Shown: piece by piece, positions 12,705 through 20,963 of the stretch
How the letters are laid out: each line of letters starts with the position of its first letter
How positions within the stretch are numbered: the first letter of the stretch is position 1
Made by a program: the position numbers and the translations under genes
Assembly (NCBI GenBank): GCA_036004405.1
Contig: DASYRM010000225.1
Span: forward strand, 1 to 40,031
Source of the DNA: DASYRM01 sp036004405
Lineage (GTDB): Bacteria; Acidobacteriota; Vicinamibacteria; Vicinamibacterales; UBA2999
Direction: 5' to 3'
DNA length: 40,031 nucleotides
The notes under the pieces: generated by a model
The model's input: the letters and a program-made list of their open reading frames with translations, nothing else
Database searches by the model: none
What the model was told of the DNA's origin: nothing

Positions 12705-15152
12705 TCAGCGTGCGGCGCTGGTCGTCACTGGTGCGGCGCCCGGTCTCATGGTCGTCCGCATCTGGAATGGTACGCTGCGCACGATGCCCAGGACAATCGA
12801 CTGCATGGCGTAGTTCTGCGCGGCGGCGTTCTTCACAACGCTGCGCACGACAGGCATGTCCACCGGCTCGAGCCCGCGGCCCAGCGCGTAGATCATCAGC
12901 TTCTCGGTGACGGTTCCCGCAAAGACGTCCGGCCGCGAGAGCAGCGCCTGGCGCAGCGCCGTCGGACCGTCCACCTTGGTGCCGTCCGACAGCAGGCCGG
13001 CGGTATCGATGGCGAGCCCTTCGCGGGTTTCAGTGCGCCACTGCCCGACGGCGTCGAAGTTCTCGAGCGCGAAGCCCACCGGGTCGATGTTGCGGTGGCA
13101 CGAGCCGCACACCGGGTTGGCGCGGTGGCGTTCGAGCTGCTCGCGTACGGTGGACGGACGATCCTTCTGCGCGCTCTCCGCGAGATCCGGCACCACGGCG
13201 GGTGGCGGCAGCGGCGGCGTGTTGAGCAGGTTCGAGATGATGTACTTCCCGCGCAGTACCGGCGACGTGCGGTTGGCCACCGACGTCATCGCCAGCAGGC
13301 TGCCCTGGCCCAGCAGGCCGCGCCGGTTCGGATCGGCGATCGACACGCGGCGGAAGCGCGAGCCGTAGACGCCGGGAATCCCGTAGTGCTTCGCCAGCCG
13401 TTCGTTCACGAACGTATAGTCGGCGTCGAGCAGCGTGAGCACGGAGCGGTTCTCGCGCACGATGCTGGCGAAGAAGAGCTCGGTTTCGCGGCGGAACGCC
13501 TGCCGCACGTTGTCGTCGAAGTCGGGGTAGAGCAGGACGTCGGGCGTCACCTTGTCCAGGTTGCGGAGCTGCAGCCACTGACCGGTGAACGCGGTCATCA
13601 GCCCATCGGCGCGCGGATCCGCGATCATGCGCCGCACCTGCGCCTCGAGCACGCCGGGCGACCGCAGCCGGCCGGCAATCGCCAGGTTGAGCAGCTCGTC
13701 GTCCGGAATGCTGCTCCACAGGAAGAAGGAGAGGCGGCTCGCCAGATCCAGCTCGCCGATCTGATGTGGTGCACCCGCCGGCAGCCCCGCAGGGTCCTGC
13801 TCGGAACGGAACAAGAACGCGGGGCTGGTCAGGATGCGCGCGAGCCCGGCGCGGATGCCGGCGTCGAAGTCGCCGCCCGCAGAGCGTTCCCCGCGATAGA
13901 TCCCGAGCGGCGCGTCCATGTCCGTCTTCGCCAGCGGACGGCGGAATGCGCGCCTGGCCACGGTGGACAGGATTCGTTCGGCGCACGGCGATTCCTGCGC
14001 GGCCGTCTTCGGCATGCACACGAACAGCCGCTTGCGCGTCTCCGAGTTGCCGGCGCCCGTGACGGCGTAGGGGCCCTCGATGATCCCGTTGCGCAGCCGC
14101 GGCATCCCGGAGGGGTTGTGCGCCTCCTGCGTGGCGCGCAGTACCGGCTGCCACATGTTCTGTTCCTGCTGCGGCCGCTCGACAAACGAGAAGCCCACGT
14201 CGTGCAGCCCCGCCGTCACCTTGATGCGCGGCGACGTCATCCGCTGGTTGAACTCTTCGCGCGGGACCGGCGTGTTCTCTTTGGCCGCGTCGTGATCGGC
14301 CTTGCCGCCGATCGGCGCCGAGAAGACCCGCTTGCCGTCCACGGTGACGACGAAGAGGTGCGGCGTCTCGTGACCCTCGACGCCGGACAAGCCCTCCGCC
14401 ACCGTCTTCAGCAGCCGGCCAGAGAAGACATACTCGCCATCGGCGGGGAAGGTGTGCTCGACGAGGATGCCGCCGCGGGTGCCGAGCGGCAGCCCTTCAA
14501 CGTGCTGATCCTGGGACACGACAGTGCTGATGGTGTAGGTCGCGGTCCCGGGCTCGGCGCCGGCGTCACCCACCACGAGCTCGGCCACCTGCAGGCCGGC
14601 GGCCACGTAGCGCTCGAGCATCAGCGGCGACGTCTTCAGGGCGGTCGCGACGTTGTCGAACCCGAACTCGCCGCCGTCGCTCGGCAGCAGGTCCGCGGCG
14701 TCGATGGTGACGCCGAGCAGATCACGAACAGCGTTGGCGTACTCGGTGCGGTTCAACCGGTGCAGGACGAACTTGCCGGGGTCGTGCTTGCGGACCGCCG
14801 CGGCGTCGAGGTTCGTGATCAAGACCGAACGGAACCGCGCCAGCTCCACGGCGCCGGGTGTCGGCGCGCCCTGCGGCGGCATGGCGCCCACGCCCAGCTT
14901 CTTCACCACGCGTTCCCACGTCGCGGCATCCGCGCCGGGATCGGCCCAGTTGGCTTTGTCGAGCGCGAGCGGGGCCCCGGCCGGCAGCGGATTGCGCGTG
15001 TTGTGGCAGCCGACGCAGTACCGAGTCACCATCGGCTGAAAGTCACCTGGCGCGTCCGCCTTCGGCGTGACCGCCTTCGCCGGACCCTGAGCGCCAACTG
15101 AGGCCAGAGTCGCCAGCGTCAACGCGGACGCGGCAAAGAGCACCTTCTTCAC
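12705..15152 (-). CDS. DUF1592-family multidomain cytochrome-like protein
   Basis: This 815-residue exported protein has a signal peptide to about residue 21. An N-terminal heme motif YCVGCH (C46-C49-H50) is followed by a DUF1587 region with HRLNRTEYANAVRDLLGV, a carbohydrate-binding-like beta domain and a DUF1595 region (RILSTVARRAFRRPLAKTD). Next come DUF1592 (FRSEQDPAG, LASRLSFFLWSSIPDDEL), DUF1588 with a second heme motif CGSCHRNIDPVGFALENFD, and a DUF1585 C-terminus. It is probably a periplasmic dihaem protein acting with the DUF1552 protein encoded next; no substrate is established. Its ATG overlaps the ankyrin gene stop by four bases (ATGA at 15149-15152), so the two are translationally coupled. 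Confidence 0.93.
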   Translation of the reverse strand: MKKVLFAASALTLATLASVGAQGPAKAVTPKADAPGDFQPMVTRYCVGCHNTRNPLPAGAPLALDKANWADPGADAATWERVVKKLGVGAMPPQGAPTPGAVELARFRSVLITNLDAAAVRKHDPGKFVLHRLNRTEYANAVRDLLGVTIDAADLLPSDGGEFGFDNVATALKTSPLMLERYVAAGLQVAELVVGDAGAEPGTATYTISTVVSQDQHVEGLPLGTRGGILVEHTFPADGEYVFSGRLLKTVAEGLSGVEGHETPHLFVVTVDGKRVFSAPIGGKADHDAAKENTPVPREEFNQRMTSPRIKVTAGLHDVGFSFVERPQQEQNMWQPVLRATQEAHNPSGMPRLRNGIIEGPYAVTGAGNSETRKRLFVCMPKTAAQESPCAERILSTVARRAFRRPLAKTDMDAPLGIYRGERSAGGDFDAGIRAGLARILTSPAFLFRSEQDPAGLPAGAPHQIGELDLASRLSFFLWSSIPDDELLNLAIAGRLRSPGVLEAQVRRMIADPRADGLMTAFTGQWLQLRNLDKVTPDVLLYPDFDDNVRQAFRRETELFFASIVRENRSVLTLLDADYTFVNERLAKHYGIPGVYGSRFRRVSIADPNRRGLLGQGSLLAMTSVANRTSPVLRGKYIISNLLNTPPLPPPAVVPDLAESAQKDRPSTVREQLERHRANPVCGSCHRNIDPVGFALENFDAVGQWRTETREGLAIDTAGLLSDGTKVDGPTALRQALLSRPDVFAGTVTEKLMIYALGRGLEPVDMPVVRSVVKNAAAQNYAMQSIVLGIVRSVPFQMRTTMRPGAAPVTTSAAR

Positions 15153-16807
15153 TGTGCGGCTTCCTTCTCGGGAGTCGTGTCTTTCCCGGCGTCCGCCGAT
15201 GGCGGCGCCGGCGGCAGACCCATCAGCTCGCGCAGCAGCTTCGCGACGTCCTGCTGGTTGGCGCCGCGCCCGCCGCGCCGGCCTCCCGGTGGCGGTCCGC
15301 CCGCACGAGCGCCGGCACCAGTGGGCGGCTGCTTGCCTTCGGCCACGTCGAGCGCCGTGAACCCGTCGGAATTCGGCTGCGTGAAATCAACCTTGGCCGC
15401 CGCGAGCGCCTTGACCATCTCGAGGTTGCCCGTGCGGGCCGCCTGGTGGAGCAGCGTGTTGCCGTCCGGCCCCTTGGAGTTCGGGCTGGCGCCTGCCGCG
15501 AGCAGCACCGCGAACGCTTCTTCCGGTTTACGGCTGCCCGCTTCGCGAAACGGTGCCGCGCCGTCGCGGATGTAGGCGGGTCCGCCGGTCATGGCGGGGC
15601 CGCGACCTCCGGTCATCGCCACCATCGCGGGCGTCCGGCCGGCATTCGGATTGGCGCGACGCCCACCCACCGTGATATCGCCGGGCGCTCGCGCCGCCTC
15701 CTCTTCTTTCGGTGGCGTCTGGTCGATCTTCGCGCCGTGCGCGAGCATCAGCTTCAGTGCCTCGACGTCGGCTGCAACCGCCGCACGGAAGAACGGCGTG
15801 TTGTCGAATCGGTCGGTATTCGGCATGTGCGTCGAATGGAACTGACCCTGGAAGCGCTCACTCGGGTCGGCGCCGCGCTCGAGCAGCATCCGCATCAGAT
15901 CGAGCGCCGTTTTGGTGTTGGGGTTATCAGGCCGGCGCCGCGAGCCGTCGAACGCGAACTGGTCGGTGGTGGCGTCGCGCATCTCGACGGCCACGTACAG
16001 CGAGCCGTCCTTCACGTCCGAGCCGAGCTCGATGAGCGTGGCCGCCACGTCGAAGCGGTCGTTGTAAATCGCGGTCATCGCCGCCGAGGCGTCGTCGCCG
16101 TTCTTCAGGTTGATGTTGGCGCCGCGCGCCAGCAGCTTGCGCACCATCGCCTCGTTGCCCGCGCGGGCCGCGAACATCAGCGCCGTGAAGCCGCCCGTCG
16201 GATGATCCGCGTTGTGCCGCTCGGCCAGCGACGTCACGTGCGCCTTGAGGTTCGGATCGGCGCCCGCCTCGAGCAGCAGATCGACGACGTCGAGGTGCCC
16301 TTCGGCGGCCGCCCACATCAGCGCCGTGGTCTGCTGGAACTGCTCGGCGTGGTTCACGTCCACGCCGCGGGCGAGGAGCAGGCGCACCGTGGGCACGCTG
16401 CCGGCCCGCGCCGCGCTGAGGAGCGGCGTTTCACCCTCGGGATGCGCGCGCTTGGGATCAGCGCCCGCCCGCAGCAGCAGATCCACCATCGGCGCATCGC
16501 CGTTGCGGCTCGCCTCGAGCAGCGGCGTGACGCCGAAGTCGTTCGGAGTATCCACCGTGGCCTTGGCCGCGATCAGCGCCCGGGCAATCTCGATGTTGGA
16601 GTTGTGCGCGGCCCAGAGCAGCGGCGTCGATCCGTCGCCCGAGCGGGTGTTGACGTCGGTGCCCGATTTGATGAGGGCGCGCACGGTTTGCACGTCGCCG
16701 GCGCCAACCGCCTTGACGAGTGGACCATCGCCACCGGCCGCCGTGACCGTGACGATGACCGCGGCGGTCAACAGCGCTGCCAGGAATACATGTGTGAGCC
16801 GACCCAT
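15149..16807 (-). CDS. Exported ankyrin-repeat protein
   Basis: This 552-residue protein has a signal peptide (to about residue 24) followed by a long run of ankyrin repeats of the form DGSTPLLWAAHNSNIEIARA, LLEAGADPN and GFTALMFAARAGNEAMVRKL. There are about seven clear repeats before residue 260, a less regular region, and further repeats near 310-360 and 450-510. The C-terminal tail is Gly/Arg/Pro-rich and ends in an acidic stretch. Ankyrin repeats mediate protein binding. The four-base overlap with the DUF1592 gene suggests that it is a partner of the DUF1592/DUF1552 pair in the periplasm. It is transcribed from the 220-bp divergent region at 16808-17027. Confidence 0.92.
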   Translation of the reverse strand: MGRLTHVFLAALLTAAVIVTVTAAGGDGPLVKAVGAGDVQTVRALIKSGTDVNTRSGDGSTPLLWAAHNSNIEIARALIAAKATVDTPNDFGVTPLLEASRNGDAPMVDLLLRAGADPKRAHPEGETPLLSAARAGSVPTVRLLLARGVDVNHAEQFQQTTALMWAAAEGHLDVVDLLLEAGADPNLKAHVTSLAERHNADHPTGGFTALMFAARAGNEAMVRKLLARGANINLKNGDDASAAMTAIYNDRFDVAATLIELGSDVKDGSLYVAVEMRDATTDQFAFDGSRRRPDNPNTKTALDLMRMLLERGADPSERFQGQFHSTHMPNTDRFDNTPFFRAAVAADVEALKLMLAHGAKIDQTPPKEEEAARAPGDITVGGRRANPNAGRTPAMVAMTGGRGPAMTGGPAYIRDGAAPFREAGSRKPEEAFAVLLAAGASPNSKGPDGNTLLHQAARTGNLEMVKALAAAKVDFTQPNSDGFTALDVAEGKQPPTGAGARAGGPPPGGRRGGRGANQQDVAKLLRELMGLPPAPPSADAGKDTTPEKEAAQ

Positions 16808-17027
16808 CAGACCTGCCCTCTTATGCCCCGTCCAGCCGGTATGCGCAGTTCTTTCCGCGCAGCGAAAGGATACCTGATCAAACCTGAGAACTCGTTCGCA
16901 CAGCGCAATTTACAGTTTTCCAGCCCCCAAATTTCTGTCGAATCAAACCGCCGGCACCGTAAGTACCCCATTCAGGTGATCGGGGACCCTGGAACTTCGC
17001 TCTGCCCTCGGGTTCTAAGAAGCCGTC
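16808..17027. promoter_or_regulatory. Divergent promoter region between ankyrin operon and hydrolase gene
   Basis: This 220-bp gap contains stretches richer in A and T than the coding sequence around it (for example 16905-16950). It separates the divergent genes starting at 16807 (minus) and 17028 (plus). It must hold both promoters, but no hexamer pair was convincing enough to mark. Confidence 0.4.
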
Positions 17028-18017
17028 ATGCGCGTTCACGCCCTCCTGTGGCTCGTCGTGCCGGTCTACCTCATGGCCCAACCCCAGGAGGCCTGGGTGG
17101 ATCCGTCCCCGCACGTCGCCCGCATCATCGAGGTGGAACCGGGAACCAGCATCGAGGCGCTCGACTGGGGCGGCTCGGGCCGGACGGTTGTCCTGCTCGC
17201 GCAGCTGGGACAGACAGCTCACATCTACGACGACTGGGCGCCGAAGCTGGCGCGCTCGTATCGCGTGCTTGGCATCACCAGGCGAGGCTATGGCGAGTCG
17301 GTGACCGCGCCGGGAGCCAGCCTGTCGACCGAGCGGCTCGGGGCTGACATCGTGGCGGTGTTAGACGCGTTCAAGCTGCAGAGTCCCGTTCTGGTCGGGC
17401 ACGCCTTTGCTGGCGAAGAGATGTCCTGGATCGGCTCGCGCCACTCGGGTCGCGTCGCCGGGCTGATCTATGTGGATGCGGCGTACGATCGCACGCATAT
17501 CGCCGAGGAGGCGGCCATCATGCGGCGGATTCCGACTCCTCGCCAGATGCGGCCCGAAGACATGGAGAGCGCGAGCTCGCTCGCGCGCTGGATGTCGGCC
17601 GGCCTCGGCTTCCCGATTCCGGAGAGCGAAGTGCGGCAGATCGCCCGGTTCGGCCCCGACGGCCGCGCGCTGGGTGAGCGAAGGCCGGCGGCCCTCCAAC
17701 AGCGCGTCCTCGCCGGGATGATGCCGGTGGATTACGCGAGCATTCGCGTGCCGGCGCTCGCGTTGTACGCGAAGCCGACGGCCACCGACGTGGCGCCGGG
17801 ATGCCGTCTTCCCGCGGACGACTCCATTCGCCAGGCTTGCGGCGAGCTCTTCGACTGGACGTCGCGCCAGCTCACGCGCAGTCAGGCGCTCGTCAGGACG
17901 ATCCGGGCCCGAACGGAGATCGTCGAACTTCCCGGCGCGAGCGCCTTCGTGTTTCTCGCCTACGAACGCGACGTCACCCAGGCCATCGACGGCTTCGTCG
18001 CGGCAGTCGGCCGGTAG
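17028..18017 (+). CDS. Exported alpha/beta-hydrolase fold protein lacking catalytic Ser and His
   Basis: This 329-residue protein has a signal peptide (to about 17) and an alpha/beta-hydrolase core: TVVLLAQLGQTAHIYDDWAP, RVLGITRRGYGESVTAP, LVGHAFAGEEMSWIGSRHSG and RVAGLIYVDAAY. In the subfamily I recall, the nucleophile elbow reads GHSxAGEE; here it is GHAFAG, with Ala126 at the Ser position. The C-terminal phrase usually resembling LPxAxHxVFL reads LPGASAFVFL, with Ala306 at the His position. The overall fold is intact and the reading frame is open, so this looks like a preserved non-catalytic binding protein rather than a decaying gene. TAAGAA lies six bases before the ATG; there is no Shine-Dalgarno sequence. 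It is convergent with the glycosylase gene. Confidence 0.85.
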   Translation: MRVHALLWLVVPVYLMAQPQEAWVDPSPHVARIIEVEPGTSIEALDWGGSGRTVVLLAQLGQTAHIYDDWAPKLARSYRVLGITRRGYGESVTAPGASLSTERLGADIVAVLDAFKLQSPVLVGHAFAGEEMSWIGSRHSGRVAGLIYVDAAYDRTHIAEEAAIMRRIPTPRQMRPEDMESASSLARWMSAGLGFPIPESEVRQIARFGPDGRALGERRPAALQQRVLAGMMPVDYASIRVPALALYAKPTATDVAPGCRLPADDSIRQACGELFDWTSRQLTRSQALVRTIRARTEIVELPGASAFVFLAYERDVTQAIDGFVAAVGR

Positions 18018-18035
18018 CGCCCACACCCGCGCCCG

Positions 18036-18587
18036 TCATCGGCGCCGCGTGTGGCGTGCCAGCCCGTGGTACGCGGCCACCATCTCGGCGTACGAATAGT
18101 TGGCGTTGCGGCCGCTCGGGTTTGGCAGCACGAACAGCGGGGAGTTGCCGATCCGCTCTGCCTGGAGCCCCAGCCTCACGGCGTCTTTCCGCTCGGGAAA
18201 CAGCGCCCGGAACACGGTGACGCCGATGAGCGCCACCACGGCCGGGCGGTAGCGCAGGACTTTTCGCCGTAGCCTCAATCGGCCGGCCACGTACTCGTGA
18301 CGCTCCAGCGTGTCGATCCCCGGGGTCGGCCGCGGCACGATGTTGGTGATGCCGTAGCCCCACTCGGGCAGCCGGTCGTCGTCCTCGTACGAGATGGGCT
18401 CGGGCACCAGCCGCGACTCATACAAGAGCTTCCAGAACCGGTTCGAGAACCCCGCGAAATGGTGGCCGGTGAGCGCGGAGCGGACGCCGGGGTTGATGCC
18501 CACGAACAGCACGCGGACGCCCGGGCGGATGCGATCGCGCAGCAGCGGCAGAATGGCCGGCGCACCGGCGACTATGATCCGAGGCAT
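18036..18587 (-). CDS. mug: Mismatch-specific uracil-DNA glycosylase (Mug type)
   Basis: This 183-residue DNA repair enzyme removes uracil and related bases, notably from G:U and G:T mispairs. The family motifs are VLFVGINPGVRSALTGHHFA (substrate pocket GINPG), FWKLLYESRLVPEP, YGITNIVPRPTPG and LPNPSGRNANY (the NPSGxN loop that inserts into DNA). The start is taken as ATG 18587 because GGAGG lies four bases upstream on the minus strand; a longer frame to 18638 would add 17 residues. The start codon overlaps the start codon of the divergent P450 gene (CATG at 18585-18588), so each promoter must lie within the other gene. Confidence 0.9.
   Translation of the reverse strand: MPRIIVAGAPAILPLLRDRIRPGVRVLFVGINPGVRSALTGHHFAGFSNRFWKLLYESRLVPEPISYEDDDRLPEWGYGITNIVPRPTPGIDTLERHEYVAGRLRLRRKVLRYRPAVVALIGVTVFRALFPERKDAVRLGLQAERIGNSPLFVLPNPSGRNANYSYAEMVAAYHGLARHTRRR
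18573..18578 (+). promoter_or_regulatory. -10-like box close to P450 start
   Basis: TATGAT ends seven bases before the ATG at 18586 and matches TATAAT at five of six positions. It lies within the first codons of the divergent glycosylase gene. Transcription from it would be leaderless. Confidence 0.42.
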
Positions 18588-19929
18588 GCGTCCTCCGGGA
18601 CCGCGGGGCCTTCCGGTGCTCGGTTCGCTGCTCGACATCCGGCGCGATCCGACGGGCGTGTTCCTGCGGGCGGCGCTGCGTTACGGCGAGGTGACCTACT
18701 TCCGCTTCGGGCCGCGACAGGGTTATCTCATCACGAATCCGACCGACATCCGCCGCGTCCTGCAGGACAACGCGCGCAACTACCACAAGAGCCCGCTCTA
18801 CCAGAAGCTGCGGATGTATCTCGGCAACGGCCTGCTCACGAGCGAGGACGCGTTGTGGCTGCGCCAGCGCCGCATCGCGCAGCCGGCGTTTCACCGTCAG
18901 CGGGTGGCCGGCCTGGCGCAGGTGATGGCCGCCGCGGTGCGCGAGGCCGCGGCCCACTGGCAGACGGTGGCCGATCGCGGGCTCGCCGTGGACGTGGCCG
19001 AGGAGATGATGCGCCTGACCCGCACGGTGGTGGTGCGCGCGCTGCTCGGGTCCGACCTCGGCCCCTACACCGATCGCCTTGATTCCGCGTGGTCGACCAT
19101 CAACGAGTACATCGGCGAGGATTTCTGGTCGCTCGGGTTCACGAGCTGGGTGCCGACGGCGAAGCGGCGGCGGTTCGAGGCCGCGCGGCGGCTGCTGCGC
19201 GAGGCCGTGGACTACGTGATCGGGGAGCGTCGGCGGCGTCCCTCCGACACGCCCGACCTGCTGTCGATGCTTCTGGCCGCACGCGACGACGACACCGGCG
19301 AAGGGATGACTGACGAGCAGCTCCGGGTCGAGGTGACGACGTTCCTGCTCGCCGGGCAGGAGACCACGTCGCTGGCGCTGACGTGGATCTGGTACTTGCT
19401 CTCGCAGCATCCGCACGCGCAGCGCCGGCTCGAAGACGAGCTCGACGCGGTGCTCGGCGGCCGGCCCCCCGAGTATGCGGACCTCGCAAAGCTGCCCTAC
19501 ACGCGCATGGTGATCGACGAAGCGTTGCGGCTCTACCCACCCGCCTGGGGCTTTTCGCGGCAGGCCCTCGGCGACGACGAGCTCGGCGGCTACGCTTTGC
19601 CGCGCGGATGGATGGCATTCGTCGTGCCGTACGTCCTGCACCGGCTGCCGTCGTTGTGGGACGAGCCCGACGCGTTCGAGCCCGCTCGCTTCTTGCCTGA
19701 GCGCAGCGCTGACCGTCCCAAGTTCGCCTACGTACCCTTCGGCGCCGGGCCGCGTCAGTGCATCGGCAACCAGTTCGCGCTCATGGAGGCGCACCTCACC
19801 GTGGCTACGCTGGCGCAGCGCTACCGGCTGCGTCTGGTGCCCGGGCACCCCGTCGAGCCCTGGCCGCTCATCACCCTGCGGCCACGGCACGGCATGCCGA
19901 TGTTCGTCGAGCGACGGCCCGGGCCGTAG
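18586..19929 (+). CDS. Cytochrome P450
   Basis: This 447-residue heme monooxygenase begins MRPPGPRGLPVLGSLL, the usual proline-rich N-terminus, without a membrane anchor. It contains the I-helix oxygen-binding motif LLAGQETTSLALTW, the K-helix ExxR in IDEALRLYPPAWGFSRQA, and the heme loop FGAGPRQCIGNQFAL with axial Cys392. Electrons would come from separate redox partners not encoded here. The substrate cannot be inferred; the sequence resembles bacterial CYP families related to fatty-acid or terpenoid hydroxylases. Start ATG 18586 overlaps the divergent glycosylase start; in-frame ATG 18574 is an alternative. The stop TAG (19927-19929) lies inside hairpin copy D. Confidence 0.93.
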   Translation: MRPPGPRGLPVLGSLLDIRRDPTGVFLRAALRYGEVTYFRFGPRQGYLITNPTDIRRVLQDNARNYHKSPLYQKLRMYLGNGLLTSEDALWLRQRRIAQPAFHRQRVAGLAQVMAAAVREAAAHWQTVADRGLAVDVAEEMMRLTRTVVVRALLGSDLGPYTDRLDSAWSTINEYIGEDFWSLGFTSWVPTAKRRRFEAARRLLREAVDYVIGERRRRPSDTPDLLSMLLAARDDDTGEGMTDEQLRVEVTTFLLAGQETTSLALTWIWYLLSQHPHAQRRLEDELDAVLGGRPPEYADLAKLPYTRMVIDEALRLYPPAWGFSRQALGDDELGGYALPRGWMAFVVPYVLHRLPSLWDEPDAFEPARFLPERSADRPKFAYVPFGAGPRQCIGNQFALMEAHLTVATLAQRYRLRLVPGHPVEPWPLITLRPRHGMPMFVERRPGP

Positions 19930-19956
19930 AGGCGGACCTTCAGGTCCGCCTCTACG
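19925..19956. repeat. Hairpin repeat, copy D (15-bp perfect stem)
   Basis: The arms 19925-19939 and 19942-19956 are exact reverse complements separated by TC. It lies between the convergent P450 and aminotransferase genes, where it could terminate both. Its right flank (19946-19960) is the reverse complement of 27216-27230 in copy G, which confirms one repeat family. The P450 stop codon is within the left arm. Confidence 0.85.
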
Positions 19957-19965
19957 TACGCCACG

Positions 19966-20955
19966 TCAATACGGCACGTCGATCAGCCGGTCGCCGCTGC
20001 GCATGTCCTCGTCGATGAGCGCCAGCAGCGCCGCGGCGGCGGGCCCCGGTTTGCCGTTGCCGATCGGCCGTGCGTCCCAGGCGACGATCGGCGCCACTTT
20101 CACCGAGCTCCCGAGCAGCACCATCTCACGGGCGTTCCGCGCCTCCTCGGCGGGAATGTCGGCCACCTCGACGCCGGTCAGGACGCCGCGGCCTACCAGG
20201 TGCTGTGCCAGCTCCAGCACCCGCAGCGACGTGCACCCGGGCAGCACGCGCTCGAACTTCGGGTGCCGCAGCACGCCGTCCTGCGTTACGAAGGCCACGT
20301 TCATGTTCGAGCTCTCGCCCACGAAGCCGAGGTCGTCGATGAATACGCCGTTGTCCAGCCCCGCGGCCTTGGCCTCCATCTGCATCAGCACGTTGGGCAG
20401 ATAGTTGGTCGCCTTGGTGATGGCGTAGAGCGGCGGCTTGATGGGATAGGTGGTCGTCATCACCTTCAGGCCTTCGGTGTACCACCGCGCCGGATACGAG
20501 AGGCCCCCAAAGATCATCACGAAGAAGCCGGGCTCGGCGCCGGCAGCCGGACTGAGCTCCAGGCTGCCCGGCCCCGACGAGAGCCAGTAGCGGATGGCGC
20601 CGTCACGCCGGCCGCTGGCGGCCGCCGTCTTCACGATGATGTCGCGCATCTCGGCGCGCGACCCCGCGAGCTTCAGCCGCGAGCGCTCGGCCGAGCCGAG
20701 GAATCGATCCAGATGGGCTTCGAGGTCGTAGATGCGCCCGTTCACGAGCCCCGCGGTGTCGAAGATGCCATGGCCGCGGTGCACCATGTGATCGTCGAAC
20801 GGCAACAGCATGAGGGCCGGATCGGTGACGACGCCACCGAGCTGGCTCGAATAGAACGCGTCGAACTGCACCGGCTGTCGCGCGCGGAGCGCGCGCAGGC
20901 TGGCGAGGACGCCGTCGGCGTCGAGCACCGGAAGCCGCATATTCGATGTCACCAT
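19966..20955 (-). CDS. Class IV PLP aminotransferase (branched-chain/D-amino-acid type)
   Basis: This 329-residue pyridoxal-phosphate enzyme of the IlvE/Dat/PabC fold has catalytic Lys181 in AITKATNYLPNVLMQMEAKA. Glu214 in FVGESSNMNVAFV contacts the cofactor ring, and the N-terminal phrase HMVHRGHGIFDTAGLVNGRI and the phosphate-binding LPGCTSLRVLELAQ are typical. Substrate class (branched-chain, D-amino acid or aminodeoxychorismate) cannot be set from sequence alone. Start ATG 20955 is chosen, with ATG 20940 as alternative. The divergent ribonuclease gene begins only eight bases away, so promoters overlap the opposite coding region. Confidence 0.9.
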   Translation of the reverse strand: MVTSNMRLPVLDADGVLASLRALRARQPVQFDAFYSSQLGGVVTDPALMLLPFDDHMVHRGHGIFDTAGLVNGRIYDLEAHLDRFLGSAERSRLKLAGSRAEMRDIIVKTAAASGRRDGAIRYWLSSGPGSLELSPAAGAEPGFFVMIFGGLSYPARWYTEGLKVMTTTYPIKPPLYAITKATNYLPNVLMQMEAKAAGLDNGVFIDDLGFVGESSNMNVAFVTQDGVLRHPKFERVLPGCTSLRVLELAQHLVGRGVLTGVEVADIPAEEARNAREMVLLGSSVKVAPIVAWDARPIGNGKPGPAAAALLALIDEDMRSGDRLIDVPY

Positions 20956-20963
20956 AGGACATA

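Noticed and set aside
11358..15101. Open plus-strand frame of 1247 codons antisense to the DUF1552 and DUF1592 genes
   Set aside because: It runs through two well-recognised genes and their gap. Its composition (His/Arg/Val-rich) is that expected of an antisense frame in GC-rich DNA, and no domain is recognisable.
18394..18585. N-terminal extension of the P450 to 18394
   Set aside because: The added residues are the antisense of the glycosylase gene. The usual P450 N-terminus starts at 18586.
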